DNA of 64,000 nt from JBAYSY01 sp041675885 (GCA_041675885.1 JBAYSY010000007.1:12720-76719), one strand, 5' to 3'; positions 8,406-17,331 are shown, counted from the stretch's first letter. Notes: a model not told the origin generated them from the sequence alone. A program made the numbers and translations.

Positions 8406-9454
8406 TGGATGGCTGCTGCGGCCAGATCAGGCACCCCCACGCCGAGCCGCCCGCCCCCGGCGCCGTGACCGAGGTCGCCGAAGGTGTGCTCTGGCTGCGG
8501 GTGCCGCTGCCGCTGCGGCTCGATCATGTCAACGTCTATGCGCTGGATGACGGCGACGGCTGGACGGTGATCGACACCGGCTTCGACACCGCCGAGGCGC
8601 GGGCGGTGTGGGAGTCGCTTCTGGCCGGACCGCTGGCCGGAAAGCCGGTGCGCCGTCTGGTCGGCACCCATCACCACCCCGACCATATCGGCCTTGCCGG
8701 ATGGTTCGGCGAACGGGGGGTGGAACTGACCACCACCCGCACCGCCTGGCTCTATGCGCGGATGCTTACCCTTGATGTGCAGGAGGAACATTCGCCCGAA
8801 ACGCTCGCCTTCTACCGCGCGGCGGGGATGGACCCCGGCATCTACGACAGACTCGCCACCCGGCGGCCCTACAATTTCGCCGATGTGGTGGCGCCGCTGC
8901 CCGCGGGTTTCACCCGGCTGGTCGAGGGCGGGCACATCCGCATGGGCGGGCGCGACTGGCGGGTGCGCATGGGCAACGGCCACGCCCCGGAACACGCGAC
9001 GTTCTGGAGCGAGGACGACCGGCTGGTGATCGGCGGAGACCAGCTTCTGCCCGGCATCTCGCCCAATATCGGTGTCTATTCGACCGAACCCGAGGCCGAT
9101 CCGCTGGCCGAATGGCTGGAAAGCTGCCGCCGTTTCCTGCCCCTGGCCGATGACACGCATTTCGTGCTGCCGGGGCACAAGCTGCCGTTCACCGGCCTGC
9201 CGCTGCGGCTGCACCAGTTGATCGAGAACCACGACCACGCCCTTGAGCGGCTGCTGGCGCATCTGGACGAGCCGCGCCGGGGCGGCGAATGTTTCCCGCC
9301 GATCTTCAAGCGCCCGATCGAGGCGGAAATCTACGGCATGGCGCTGGCCGAGACCATCGCGCATCTCAACCACCTGTGGCACACGGGCCGGGCCACCCGC
9401 CGCGAGGTGGACGGGATCTGGCTGTGGCAGAAGGCGCACGATGCCCCGGCGTGA
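8402..9454 (+). CDS. MBL-fold metallo-hydrolase, 350 aa
   Basis: Zinc-dependent hydrolase with the signature THHHPDHIGLAGWF (residues about 86-99), a later NGHAPEH metal-ligand segment, GGDQLLPGISPN and the terminal LPGHKLPF. It is translationally coupled to the dehydrogenase by an ATGA overlap, which suggests a thioester or other hydrolase acting with acyl-CoA metabolism, but substrate cannot be read from sequence. The start MMDGCCGQI was chosen from the overlap and the GGAGG upstream; the frame is open for a long way before it only as a shadow of the dehydrogenase. Family certain, role unknown. Confidence 0.85.
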   Translation: MMDGCCGQIRHPHAEPPAPGAVTEVAEGVLWLRVPLPLRLDHVNVYALDDGDGWTVIDTGFDTAEARAVWESLLAGPLAGKPVRRLVGTHHHPDHIGLAGWFGERGVELTTTRTAWLYARMLTLDVQEEHSPETLAFYRAAGMDPGIYDRLATRRPYNFADVVAPLPAGFTRLVEGGHIRMGGRDWRVRMGNGHAPEHATFWSEDDRLVIGGDQLLPGISPNIGVYSTEPEADPLAEWLESCRRFLPLADDTHFVLPGHKLPFTGLPLRLHQLIENHDHALERLLAHLDEPRRGGECFPPIFKRPIEAEIYGMALAETIAHLNHLWHTGRATRREVDGIWLWQKAHDAPA

Positions 9455-9944
9455 CGAGATCAGCACCACCGCCGAGGCGCATGAGGCCAGTGCGCTTCGT
9501 TACGCCGGGGTGGTGCATACCGACCCCGACACCCCCGCCACCTGCGAACAAAAGCCCCTGCCCGAGCCGATGACACGCAAGCCCTATGTCGAAAAGACCC
9601 CGGCGCAATGGGCATATGAGCGGCTGATCCTTTATATCCGCAATTTCGAAAGCCAGCTCGATGCCGAGCACGAGGTGGTGCTGGGCTTTGCCGGCAGCGA
9701 TGCGGGCGTGTTGCAGATCGAGGGGATCGGATATTTCGAACCCGATATCGTCACCTTCTACGGCAGCGACGAGGGCGGGCGGAAGACGCAGCTGATCCAG
9801 CATGTCGGCCAGTTGAACGTGATCCTGCGGGCGATCCCGCGTGGCGACGCGGACGACCCGCCGCGCCGGATCGGCTTTCGCCTTGCGGTCGAGCTTGAGG
9901 ACAGCGCGGGGGACAGGCCGGAGGAGCATGACCCACGGGCATAG
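9441..9944 (+). CDS. DUF6173-like conserved protein, 167 aa
   Basis: Starts MPRRDEISTTAEAHEASALRY inside the last 14 bases of the metallo-hydrolase, so it is likely co-translated. No signal peptide or membrane segment is seen. The conserved core WAYERLILYIRNFE, GFAGSDAGV, FYGSDEGG and QLIQHVGQLN matches a small protein family I know from Rhodobacterales genomes and recall as DUF6173. The function is unknown; the conserved core suggests a compact alpha/beta domain. The unconserved N-terminal 45 residues look disordered. Confidence 0.7.
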   Translation: MPRRDEISTTAEAHEASALRYAGVVHTDPDTPATCEQKPLPEPMTRKPYVEKTPAQWAYERLILYIRNFESQLDAEHEVVLGFAGSDAGVLQIEGIGYFEPDIVTFYGSDEGGRKTQLIQHVGQLNVILRAIPRGDADDPPRRIGFRLAVELEDSAGDRPEEHDPRA

Positions 9945-9959
9945 GGGGGCATCGCATCC

Positions 9960-10562
9960 ATGGCCGATCTGTGGTTCATCCGCCATTTCCGCACGCCCTG
10001 GAACGCCGAGGGCCGGATTCAGGGCCGACGCGACATCGCGCTCGACGATCCGCCGGGGGCCGATGACATGGCCGCGCTGGCGCGCAACCGGGCGGCGCTG
10101 GCCGGGCGGGATTTCGGGGCGATCTGGTCCTCGCCGCTGATGCGTCCGCGGCAGACGGCGGCGCTGCACGGGTTCGAGGCGCCGGAACTGCTCCCCGACC
10201 TTGCCGAACTGGCCTTCGGCGCCTTCGAGGGCCGATGCTGGGCCGATCTGGAGGCCGCGCACCCGGGCCTGTGGCGGTCGGCACCGGACCGGCTGCCGCT
10301 GGGCGAGCCCTTCGACGGCTTTCTTGCCCGCGTCGCCCGGGTGATCGGGCGCGCCCGCGCCCGCCCCGGCCCGCCGGTTCTGGTGTTCGGCCACGGCACC
10401 TGGGCGGCGGCGATGCTCTGCCTGCTCGAAGACCGCGACCCCGCGACGATGAACCATGCCCCGCTGATGCCGAACGGCACGCTGCTGCGGCTGTCGCCGG
10501 GCCGGGGGCGTCAGTCCGCCACCTCCGGGGCGCTGTCCTCCTCCTCGTCCGGGTCGGTATAG
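9960..10562 (+). CDS. Histidine phosphatase family protein, 200 aa
   Basis: Phosphoglycerate-mutase-like fold: the N-terminal phospho-His motif is FIRHFRTPWN (RHxxT), followed by SSPLMRPRQTAA, the acid LAFGAFEG and the second catalytic His in VFGHGTWAAAML. It could act on a phosphorylated metabolite or protein; the substrate is unknown. It follows the DUF6173 gene by 15 bases and probably ends that transcription unit. Its last 17 codons, a Ser-rich tail of low complexity, overlap the 3' end of the oppositely oriented TetR gene by 52 bases, so the tail may be dispensable. Confidence 0.85.
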   Translation: MADLWFIRHFRTPWNAEGRIQGRRDIALDDPPGADDMAALARNRAALAGRDFGAIWSSPLMRPRQTAALHGFEAPELLPDLAELAFGAFEGRCWADLEAAHPGLWRSAPDRLPLGEPFDGFLARVARVIGRARARPGPPVLVFGHGTWAAAMLCLLEDRDPATMNHAPLMPNGTLLRLSPGRGRQSATSGALSSSSSGSV

Positions 10563-11158
10563 CGGGTGTTGTAGGATTCGATGATCCGGTCCATCGCCGC
10601 GCGGGTGATGCGGTTGTGCTCTGCGGCCGCGAACCCCAGCGTCGCCACCATCTTCCAGTGGCCATACATCAGCGACACGAACAGAAAGCCGATCTCGCGG
10701 CAGGCCCGCTGGCTGAGGCCCGGATTGCTGATCTGCACCTCATGGGCGATGGTGTGCTGCAAAAGCCCATACTGGCCGCGCAGGGCCTCGCGCACCGGTC
10801 CGGACCCGGCGGCAAGCGAAAACATCGCGTCGTAAACCGCATCGTCCAGCGGCTTTCCCAACCCCTTGCCCGCAAGGAAATCGAAGAAGAAGTCAAGGAA
10901 CACCGGAAGCCGCTCCGCCGTCCGCGCCTCCAGCACCCCGCGCATCAACAGGTTGCGGTAGCCGTCCGCCAGCGCGTCGCAGACCGCGACCATCAGCTTT
11001 TCCGGATCGGGAAAATAATGGCGGATCAACTGGCGCGACATCCCCGCCTCCTGCGCGATCAGGTCATAGGACGGCAGCGGCAGCCCGTTCTTTTGCAGTG
11101 CGCGCATGGTGGCCCGGACGATTTCGGGGCGGCGGAGGGTGGTGTTCGGCTTGGACAT
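10511..11158 (-). CDS. TetR/AcrR-family transcriptional regulator, 215 aa
   Basis: N-terminal helix-turn-helix at residues about 10-55 (YDLIAQEAGMSRQLIRHYFPDPEKLM) followed by an all-helical ligand domain; the C-terminus is acidic (DPDEEEDSAPEVAD). It is convergent with and overlaps the histidine phosphatase, and divergent from the methyltransferase gene 135 bases away. TetR proteins commonly repress a divergent neighbour, so the methyltransferase-rhodanese pair is a possible target. I see no clear operator palindrome in the gap. Confidence 0.9.
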   Translation of the reverse strand: MSKPNTTLRRPEIVRATMRALQKNGLPLPSYDLIAQEAGMSRQLIRHYFPDPEKLMVAVCDALADGYRNLLMRGVLEARTAERLPVFLDFFFDFLAGKGLGKPLDDAVYDAMFSLAAGSGPVREALRGQYGLLQHTIAHEVQISNPGLSQRACREIGFLFVSLMYGHWKMVATLGFAAAEHNRITRAAMDRIIESYNTRYTDPDEEEDSAPEVAD

Positions 11159-11293
11159 GTCGATCCTGACAGGGCGAAGGGCGCGTTATCCTACAACAGA
11201 AGGTTGCAAGGTCCAGCCCCGGCCGACATGGACGGGGCCGCCGGGTTGCCCCTGCCGGTGCGCCCGGGCAGGATGCGGGCAGGGAGGCGGGTG

Positions 11294-11974
11294 ATGCGGC
11301 AAAGATTCCTGAACGTCGGCGGCGGCAGCAAGCAGGTCTGGCTGCCGCCCACCTATGCCGGGTGGGAACATTGCCTGCTCGACATCGACGCCACGGTCTC
11401 GCCCGACATCTGCCTCGACGCGCGCGAACTGGCCGGCCTCGACCCGGCCCAGTTCGATGCGATCTACTGTTCGCACAACCTGGAGCATTACTTCGCGCAT
11501 GATGTCTCCCGGGTGCTGGGCGGTTTCCGCCATGTGCTGCGGCCGGGAGGATTCGCGGAAGTCCGGGTACCGGACATGCAGGCGCTGATGCGCACCGTGG
11601 TCGAACGCGGGCTGGATATCGACGACGTGCTCTACCAGTCGGGCATGGGGCCGATCATGGTGCGCGACGTGATCTACGGCTACGGGCGGCAGATCGAAAG
11701 CTCGGGGGTGGATTTCTACGCCCACAAGACCGGATTCACCCCGCGCTCGCTCTCGGCGGCCTTGAAGCGGGCGGGTTTCGTGCAGGTGGGCTTCCTGCCC
11801 GGCCGCCACCTGGAGGTCGCGGCGGTGGGTTTCACCGCGCCACCGACCGAAGCGCAGCTCGCGCTGTTCCGCCAGCCCGCGGGGCAGGAAACTCCCGCGC
11901 CCGGAAACCCCGTGCCGGAGCGTGCGAAAGCTGCTAACCCTTCAGCCGGGAGCGAGGGAGGAGACCCGTCATGA
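11294..11974 (+). CDS. SAM-dependent methyltransferase (Methyltransf_11 type), 226 aa
   Basis: The start MRQRFLNVGGGSK has an AGGGAGG ribosome site 7 bases upstream; the longer upstream open frame overlaps the phosphatase and TetR genes. The SAM-binding glycine loop is LNVGGGSK (residues 5-12). The stretch FDAIYCSHNLEHYFAHDVSRVLG and RPGGFAEVRVPD is typical of class I methyltransferases acting on small molecules or sugars. The acceptor is unknown. The last 35 residues are Pro/Ala-rich and poorly conserved in character. The stop overlaps the rhodanese ATG as ATGA, implying coupled expression. Confidence 0.8.
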   Translation: MRQRFLNVGGGSKQVWLPPTYAGWEHCLLDIDATVSPDICLDARELAGLDPAQFDAIYCSHNLEHYFAHDVSRVLGGFRHVLRPGGFAEVRVPDMQALMRTVVERGLDIDDVLYQSGMGPIMVRDVIYGYGRQIESSGVDFYAHKTGFTPRSLSAALKRAGFVQVGFLPGRHLEVAAVGFTAPPTEAQLALFRQPAGQETPAPGNPVPERAKAANPSAGSEGGDPS

Positions 11975-13548
11975 CGAAACGGATGAGCGTGGCGCGGTTG
12001 CGCACCCTCTGGGCCGGGGGCGGCGAGGTCGCGCTGTTCGACGTGCGCGAGGAAGGCCCCTATGCCGAGGCGCATCCGCTGTTCGCCGTCTCGCTGCCGG
12101 TGAGCGAGGTCGAGGCACGGATCAGGGCGCTGGTGCCGCGTCGCTCGGCCCCGGTGGCGGTCTATGACGCGGGCGAGGGCCATGCCGAACGCGCCGCCCG
12201 GCGCATCGCGGCGATGGGCTACAGCGATGTCTCGGTGCTCGACGGCGGGCTTCATGCCTATGCCACGGCGGGTGAGGTCTACCGCGACGTCAACGTGCCC
12301 TCGAAAGCCTTCGGAGAGCTGGTCGAGGCGATCCGGCACACCCCTTCGCTGCCCGCGCCCGAGGTCCGGCACATCCTCGAAACCGAAAAGGACGTGGTGG
12401 TTCTCGACGCCCGCCGGTTCGAGGAATACGCCACCATGAGCATCCCGCGCGGGCGTAGCGTGCCGGGGGGCGAACTGGTCTACCGCATCGGCGAGGTCGC
12501 GCCCTCGCCCGATACGCTGGTGATCGTGAATTGCGCCGGGCGCACCCGCAGCATCATCGGCACCCAGAGCCTGATCGACGCGGGCATCCCCAACCGGGTA
12601 GTGGCGCTGCGGAACGGCACCATCGGCTGGACGCTGGAGGGGCTGGAACTGGACCGCGCGCGGGCCGAGACCGTGCCCGACCCCGGCCCCGAGGCAAGGG
12701 CCGCCGCCCGCGCCCGCGCCGCGCGCCGGGCCGCGCATGTGGGGGTGCCGATCATTGGCGCCGATACGCTGGCGCAATACCGGGACGAAGCGGGGGAACG
12801 CACGCTCTACCTGCTCGACGTGCGCAGCCCGCAGGAATACGCGGCCGGGCATCCGGCGGGGTTCGACAGCGCGCCGGGCGGGCAGCTGGTGCAGGCGGCC
12901 GACGAATGGCTTGCGGTGCGCGGCGCGCGGGTGGTGCTGTTCGACAGCGACGGGGTGCGGGCACGGATGACCGGGGCCTGGCTTTATCAGATGGGCTGGG
13001 ATGTGGCGGTTCTGGACGAAGGCGCGCTTGTCGGCGACGACACGACCCCGCCCCCGGGGCCGGTCATGCCGGACATTCCCGGGGCAGCACGCATCACTCC
13101 GGCCGAACTGCACGCGGCGGGCGACGGCGTGGCGGTGGCCGACCTTGCCCGCAGCCCGGCCTATCTGCGGGGCCATATCCCCGGCGCCTGGCATGTCTCG
13201 GGGCCGGAACTGGCGCGCGACCTCGCCCGCCTGCCCGGCACGGGGCCGGTGGTGCTGACCTCGCCCGACGGGATCGTGGCGGCGGCAAACCTTGCCGATG
13301 CGGGCTCCGCCCGGCCGGTCAGGGTGCTCACCGGCGGCACCGATGCCTGGCGCGCGGCGGGCCTGCCGCTTTCGACCGAGCCGCGCTGGACCTCGGAGCC
13401 GATCGACACCTACAAACGCCCCTACGAGGGCACCGACAACCCGCGCGAGGCGATGCAGGGCTATATCGACTGGGAGTTGCAACTGGTGGCCCAGCTTGCG
13501 AACGACGGCATCTCGCGCTTCCGCGTGGTGCGCGCCGCGCCGGACTGA
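11971..13548 (+). CDS. Four-module rhodanese-like sulfurtransferase, 525 aa
   Basis: Four consecutive rhodanese modules can be traced: residues about 5-100, 125-215, 255-345 and 365-455. Only module 2 has a catalytic-loop cysteine (NCAGRTR, Cys188); the equivalent loops of modules 1, 3 and 4 read YDAGEG, FDSDGV and TSPDGI, without Cys. Module 2 is therefore the only candidate active site, transferring sulfur via a persulfide; the rest are probably structural. No signal peptide, so cytosolic. Coupled to the methyltransferase by ATGA and followed 73 bases on by the ThDP enzyme, possibly one operon. Confidence 0.85.
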   Translation: MTKRMSVARLRTLWAGGGEVALFDVREEGPYAEAHPLFAVSLPVSEVEARIRALVPRRSAPVAVYDAGEGHAERAARRIAAMGYSDVSVLDGGLHAYATAGEVYRDVNVPSKAFGELVEAIRHTPSLPAPEVRHILETEKDVVVLDARRFEEYATMSIPRGRSVPGGELVYRIGEVAPSPDTLVIVNCAGRTRSIIGTQSLIDAGIPNRVVALRNGTIGWTLEGLELDRARAETVPDPGPEARAAARARAARRAAHVGVPIIGADTLAQYRDEAGERTLYLLDVRSPQEYAAGHPAGFDSAPGGQLVQAADEWLAVRGARVVLFDSDGVRARMTGAWLYQMGWDVAVLDEGALVGDDTTPPPGPVMPDIPGAARITPAELHAAGDGVAVADLARSPAYLRGHIPGAWHVSGPELARDLARLPGTGPVVLTSPDGIVAAANLADAGSARPVRVLTGGTDAWRAAGLPLSTEPRWTSEPIDTYKRPYEGTDNPREAMQGYIDWELQLVAQLANDGISRFRVVRAAPD

Positions 13549-13621
13549 CCGGACCGGCGCGGCGTCTTGCATCCGCCGCCCCGCCGGGGTTGAGTGGCCG
13601 CAGGCAACCGGGGGGACGAAG

Positions 13622-15178
13622 ATGAATGGCGCCGACGTTCTGTGCAGCACGCTGCTGGCCAGCGGGATAGACACCTGCTTCGCCAACCCCGGCACCTCCG
13701 AGATGCATTTCGTCGCCGCGCTCGACCAGCGGCCCGAAATGCGCTGTGTGCTGGGGCTGTTCGAAGGCGTGGTGACCGGCGCGGCCGACGGCTACGCCCG
13801 CATGACCGACAGACCGGCGGCGACGCTGCTGCACACCGGGCCGGGGCTGGCGAACGGGCTGGCGAACCTGCACAACGCGCGCCGGGCCGAAACCGCGATG
13901 GTCAATATCGTGGGCGATCATGCCTCGACCCATCTGCAATACGACGCGCCGCTGACCACCGATATCGAGGGGCTGGCGCGGCCGATGTCGCATTGGGTCG
14001 GGCGGATCGGCGGCGCGGCCAGCCTGCAAAGGGACACCGAGGCCGCGATCGCCGCCGCCCGCTCGGGCGCCGGGCAGGTGGCGACGCTGATCCTGCCCGC
14101 CGATGCGGCCTGGTCGGACGCCCGCTTCGACGAGACCGCCGGCCCGATCCTGCCCGCCGCCGCGACATCCGCCCCCGCCGAAGAGATCGAGGCGGCGGCG
14201 CGGGCGATCCACCGGGCGGGGCCGCGTTGCCTGCTCCTGCTGGGCGGGCGGGCGCTGCGGGCCGCGCCGCTGGCCGAGGCCGCGCGGATCGCCCGGGCCA
14301 CCGGCGCGGGGGTGCTGTCCGAGACCTCGAACGCCCGCTGCGAACATGGCCGCGGCCGCCATGCGCCCGCACGGGTGCCCTATCTGGTCGATGTCGCGGT
14401 CGAGCGGCTGGCGGGCTACGACACGGTGATCCTGATCGGCGCCCGTGCGCCGGTCGCGTTCTTCGGCTTTCCCGACCGGCCGCATGTGCCGACCCGTCCC
14501 GATGCCGAAATCCTGCCGCTGGCCGGGCGCGGCGCCGACCTTGCCGCCACGCTGGCGCAACTGCGCGAGGCGCTGGGGATTCCCGCCACCGCGCCCCTGC
14601 CCGCACGCGACGACAGCCCGGTGGCCTGCCCCGAAGGCGCGCTCGACACCACCACCCTGCCCGCCGCCGTGGCCCATGCCCTGCCCGAGAACGCGATCCT
14701 CTGCGACGAGTCGATCAGCATGGGCTTTCCGTTCGCGCTGCTCGCCGCCCGCTGCGCGCCGCACGACCACCTGCAACTGACCGGCGGCGCCATCGGCATC
14801 GGCCCGGCGCTGGCGGCGGGGGCGGCCATCGCCTGCCCCGACCGGCCGGTGCTGTCGCTTCAGGCGGACGGCAGCGCCTTCTACACGGTGCAGGGCCTGT
14901 GGACCCAGGCGCGCGAGGGGCTGAACGTGGTCACCGTGATCCTGTCAAACCGCAAATACCAGAGCCTTTACGGCGAGTTGCACCGGCTGGGCCGCAACGC
15001 TCCGGGCACGAACGCGCGGGCGATGCTCGACCTCGACAACCCGGCGGTGGACTGGCCCGCGCTTGCCCGCGGCTTCGGGGTGGGGGGCAGCCGGGTCGAA
15101 CGCGCCGAAGACCTCGCCGCCGCCATCACCCGCGCCTTCCGCGCCGGCGGGCCGCATCTGATCGAGGCGGTGCTGTAG
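13622..15178 (+). CDS. ThDP-dependent enzyme, acetolactate-synthase large-subunit-like, 518 aa
   Basis: The start MNGADVLCSTLL has GGGGGGACGAAG just upstream. The protein has the three-domain ThDP plan: N-terminal Pyr domain with the cofactor-activating Glu48 in GLFEGVVTGAADGYARM, a central domain at about 190-320, and the C-terminal PP domain with QADGSAFYTVQGLWTQAREGL ending in VILSNRKYQ, the metal/diphosphate motif (ADG in place of GDG). There is no small regulatory subunit next to it. It may be a decarboxylase or acetolactate-forming enzyme; the benzoylformate-decarboxylase-like branch is an alternative. Substrate not assignable. Confidence 0.8.
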   Translation: MNGADVLCSTLLASGIDTCFANPGTSEMHFVAALDQRPEMRCVLGLFEGVVTGAADGYARMTDRPAATLLHTGPGLANGLANLHNARRAETAMVNIVGDHASTHLQYDAPLTTDIEGLARPMSHWVGRIGGAASLQRDTEAAIAAARSGAGQVATLILPADAAWSDARFDETAGPILPAAATSAPAEEIEAAARAIHRAGPRCLLLLGGRALRAAPLAEAARIARATGAGVLSETSNARCEHGRGRHAPARVPYLVDVAVERLAGYDTVILIGARAPVAFFGFPDRPHVPTRPDAEILPLAGRGADLAATLAQLREALGIPATAPLPARDDSPVACPEGALDTTTLPAAVAHALPENAILCDESISMGFPFALLAARCAPHDHLQLTGGAIGIGPALAAGAAIACPDRPVLSLQADGSAFYTVQGLWTQAREGLNVVTVILSNRKYQSLYGELHRLGRNAPGTNARAMLDLDNPAVDWPALARGFGVGGSRVERAEDLAAAITRAFRAGGPHLIEAVL

Positions 15179-15240
15179 CGCCGCAGGATCTTCCGCCAAG
15201 GGCGGGGCCTATCCGACGTTCGGCCCGGCACCCCCGACCC

Positions 15241-15675
15241 TTAACCCCAAAGTGCCGGATCGGCGAATTCCACCGAATTCCCCGCCGGATCGCGCACATA
15301 GACCGAACGTGCGCCCCCCGGCCAGCGGAAATCCGCCTCGATCGCAACCCCCGCCGCCTCAAGATGCGCCCGCAGCGGGTCAAGCCCGTCGGGCGGCACC
15401 GCAAAGCAGTAATGCCCCGGCCCCGTGGCCCCGTGCGCGGGCACCGGCAGCGCCGGGTTCGTGGATGGCCTGGTGGTGGCCTCGGGGTTGAACAGCAAAA
15501 GCATCCCCGCCCCCACCCGGAAGAACACATGCCGTCCCTCGACCCGCGCCACCACCTCCAACCCCAGCACCCCGGCATAAAACCGTTCCGCCGCCGCGAG
15601 GTCGCGGGCATAAAGCGCCGATTCCAGCGTGGCGCCCAGCGCAGGAGGCACCGTGGGGGGCAAAGCCCGTGTCAT
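15241..15675 (-). CDS. VOC (glyoxalase/bleomycin-resistance fold) family protein, 144 aa
   Basis: Single small protein with the beta-alpha-beta-beta-beta repeats of vicinal-oxygen-chelate enzymes: LESALYARDLAAAERFYAGVLGLEVVARVEG, then GHYCFAVP and VYVRDPAGNSVEFADP, which carries the C-terminal metal-ligand Glu. Members bind a divalent metal and act as glyoxalases, dioxygenases or resistance proteins; which one is unclear. It is convergent with the ThDP enzyme and divergent from the HNH gene. Confidence 0.85.
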   Translation of the reverse strand: MTRALPPTVPPALGATLESALYARDLAAAERFYAGVLGLEVVARVEGRHVFFRVGAGMLLLFNPEATTRPSTNPALPVPAHGATGPGHYCFAVPPDGLDPLRAHLEAAGVAIEADFRWPGGARSVYVRDPAGNSVEFADPALWG

Positions 15676-15768
15676 GCCGATGTCATCCCCCGGGATTATA
15701 CCGCCCCCAGTCTGGCACAGCCCGCCCCAAAGGGCAAAGCCCTGCGGGGCCGCGCATATCGGGCGGGG

Positions 15769-15804
15769 TTGTCAGCGCAGCGCCACGATATATAGTATTC
15801 GTGG
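15769..15804 (+). promoter_or_regulatory. Sigma70-like promoter with overlapping inverted repeat, upstream of the HNH gene
   Basis: TTGTCA (15769-15774), 16-base spacer, TATAGT (15791-15796). The -10 region lies between the arms of CCACGA (15783-15788) and TCGTGG (15799-15804), an arrangement typical of a repressor operator. The HNH start codon is 32 bases downstream of the right arm. The dyad also covers a rare AT-rich patch in this GC-rich DNA. Confidence 0.5.
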
Positions 15805-15835
15805 TCGGAGGTGATCGACGGCGGGGAAGCAACGG

Positions 15836-16432
15836 ATGCTCGCAGCTTCGGACAGCGACTTCAGGGCGGGCTTCGTGCGCGATCCCGGCGCCTTGCGGCA
15901 TTATCCGGCCCTGGTCCTCAACGCCGATTACCGGCCGCTTTCCTACTACCCGCTGTCGCTCTGGCCCTGGCAGGAGGCGGTGAAGGCCGCCTTCCTCGAC
16001 CGGGTGGAGATCGTCGCGGAATACGACCGTATCATCCGAAGCCCGAGTCACCGGATACGCATCCCCTCGGTGGTGGTGCTCAAGGAATATATAAAGCCCA
16101 GGAAGCGCGTGGCATTCACGCGCTTCAATCTTTTTCTGCGTGACGAATTCCGCTGCCAGTATTGCGGATCGCCCCGCGACCTGACCTTCGACCATGTGGT
16201 GCCCCGTGCCCGTGGCGGTATCACCAGCTGGGAAAACGTGGTCGCCGCCTGCTCGCCGTGCAACCTGCACAAGGGCTCGCGCGCGCTGCGGCAATCGGGG
16301 CTGAAGCTGATGCGCGAACCCCGCCGCCCCACCGCCGAGGAAATGCGCAACGCCGGGCGGCGCTTTCCCCCGAATCACCTGCATGAAAGCTGGGTGGACT
16401 TCCTCTACTGGGACACCGAACTGGAAGCCTGA
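15836..16432 (+). CDS. HNH endonuclease family protein, 198 aa
   Basis: Contains a complete HNH/McrA-type module at residues about 98-145: the zinc cysteines in CQYCGS, the catalytic DHVVPRARGG, the Asn of SWENVVAACSPCNLHKG and the second Cys pair. The N-terminal 90 residues (YPALVLNADYRPLSYYPLSLWPWQEAVKA) are strongly characteristic of a chromosomal HNH family conserved in alphaproteobacteria rather than of a mobile restriction enzyme. DNA-nicking activity is expected from the motif; the biological role is unknown. No methyltransferase or specificity partner lies nearby. Confidence 0.85.
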   Translation: MLAASDSDFRAGFVRDPGALRHYPALVLNADYRPLSYYPLSLWPWQEAVKAAFLDRVEIVAEYDRIIRSPSHRIRIPSVVVLKEYIKPRKRVAFTRFNLFLRDEFRCQYCGSPRDLTFDHVVPRARGGITSWENVVAACSPCNLHKGSRALRQSGLKLMREPRRPTAEEMRNAGRRFPPNHLHESWVDFLYWDTELEA

Positions 16433-16500
16433 GCGGGCCTGCCCTGCCGTCTGAAAAGGATCCCATTCCGCAAGCGGGCCTTTCCGCCGCCACGGGCGGT

Positions 16501-17331
16501 TCATTCCGGTTCCCCGGCCGGTTCCCCCGTCGCCTCCCCGATCATGCCGACCAGTGCCTCGCGCGAGACTTCGCCCATCTGCGCGGCGACGAGGCGGCCC
16601 TCCGTGTCGAAGACCATCGTCGTGGGCAGGCCCATTGCGCCCAGCACGGCCATCAGGCGGCTTTGGGGGTCGCGGACCATGCCCTCCAGCGGCAGGTTCT
16701 CGCGCACCAGATAACCGAGGATCCGGCTGTTGCTCTCGCCCTGGTTGGCGAAGACGAAGGTGACTTCGGGCATCTGCGCGGCCAGTTCGGTCATCATCGG
16801 CATCTCGCGGCGGCAGGGCGGGCACCAGGTCGCCCAGAGGTTCAGCACCACCGGCCGGTCATGCGCCGCCAGATGCACCCCGTCACCGCCAAGCGCGGCA
16901 AGCTGTTCCTCGGGCAGCATGACCTCGGGCAAGGGCAGCATCGCGGTGATGCCGCGCTGCGCGACCAGCGCGACCGCGGCACCGAACGCCAGCGGTTTCA
17001 GGGCCGCCGCCGCATCGCGCAGCATGGCAAGCAGGAATACGGCGATCCCCGCCGCCCAGCCTGCCCCCGGCAGGAAGCCGCCGTGCCAGAGTCCGACGAT
17101 ATCCAGCGGCTGGCCTGCAAACCCGTGCCGGTTCGCGACGACGAAACCCAGCCGCGCGCCGATGATCCAGGCCACGACGGCAAGGGCCACCCACCGGATT
17201 GTGCCGCCGCGATGGTCGCGCCGTTGCAGGCGCGCGACGATCCCGGCCACGATGACGAACAGCAGAAGCGCCGCGACGGCCGCAAGGCGGTGTCCGTCGG
17301 ATGTCAGGGTTCCGATCGGGATTCCATTCAT
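16501..17331 (-). CDS. Membrane-anchored TlpA-family thiol-disulfide reductase with Lgt-like N-terminus, 276 aa
   Basis: Two parts. Residues 1-135 hold four hydrophobic segments with GARLGFVV and LWHGGFLPGAG, resembling the membrane core of prolipoprotein diacylglyceryl transferase but too short to be the enzyme. Residues about 140-276 are a TlpA/ResA thioredoxin domain with NLWATWCPPCRREMP and the cis-Pro GLPTT. It should reduce periplasmic disulfides. A close paralogue is at 22098-22901. It lies 94 bases behind the L,D-transpeptidase in the same direction and probably shares its CTTAAG-box promoter. The last residues (GEPAGEPE) are a short acidic tail. Confidence 0.85.
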   Translation of the reverse strand: MNGIPIGTLTSDGHRLAAVAALLLFVIVAGIVARLQRRDHRGGTIRWVALAVVAWIIGARLGFVVANRHGFAGQPLDIVGLWHGGFLPGAGWAAGIAVFLLAMLRDAAAALKPLAFGAAVALVAQRGITAMLPLPEVMLPEEQLAALGGDGVHLAAHDRPVVLNLWATWCPPCRREMPMMTELAAQMPEVTFVFANQGESNSRILGYLVRENLPLEGMVRDPQSRLMAVLGAMGLPTTMVFDTEGRLVAAQMGEVSREALVGMIGEATGEPAGEPE

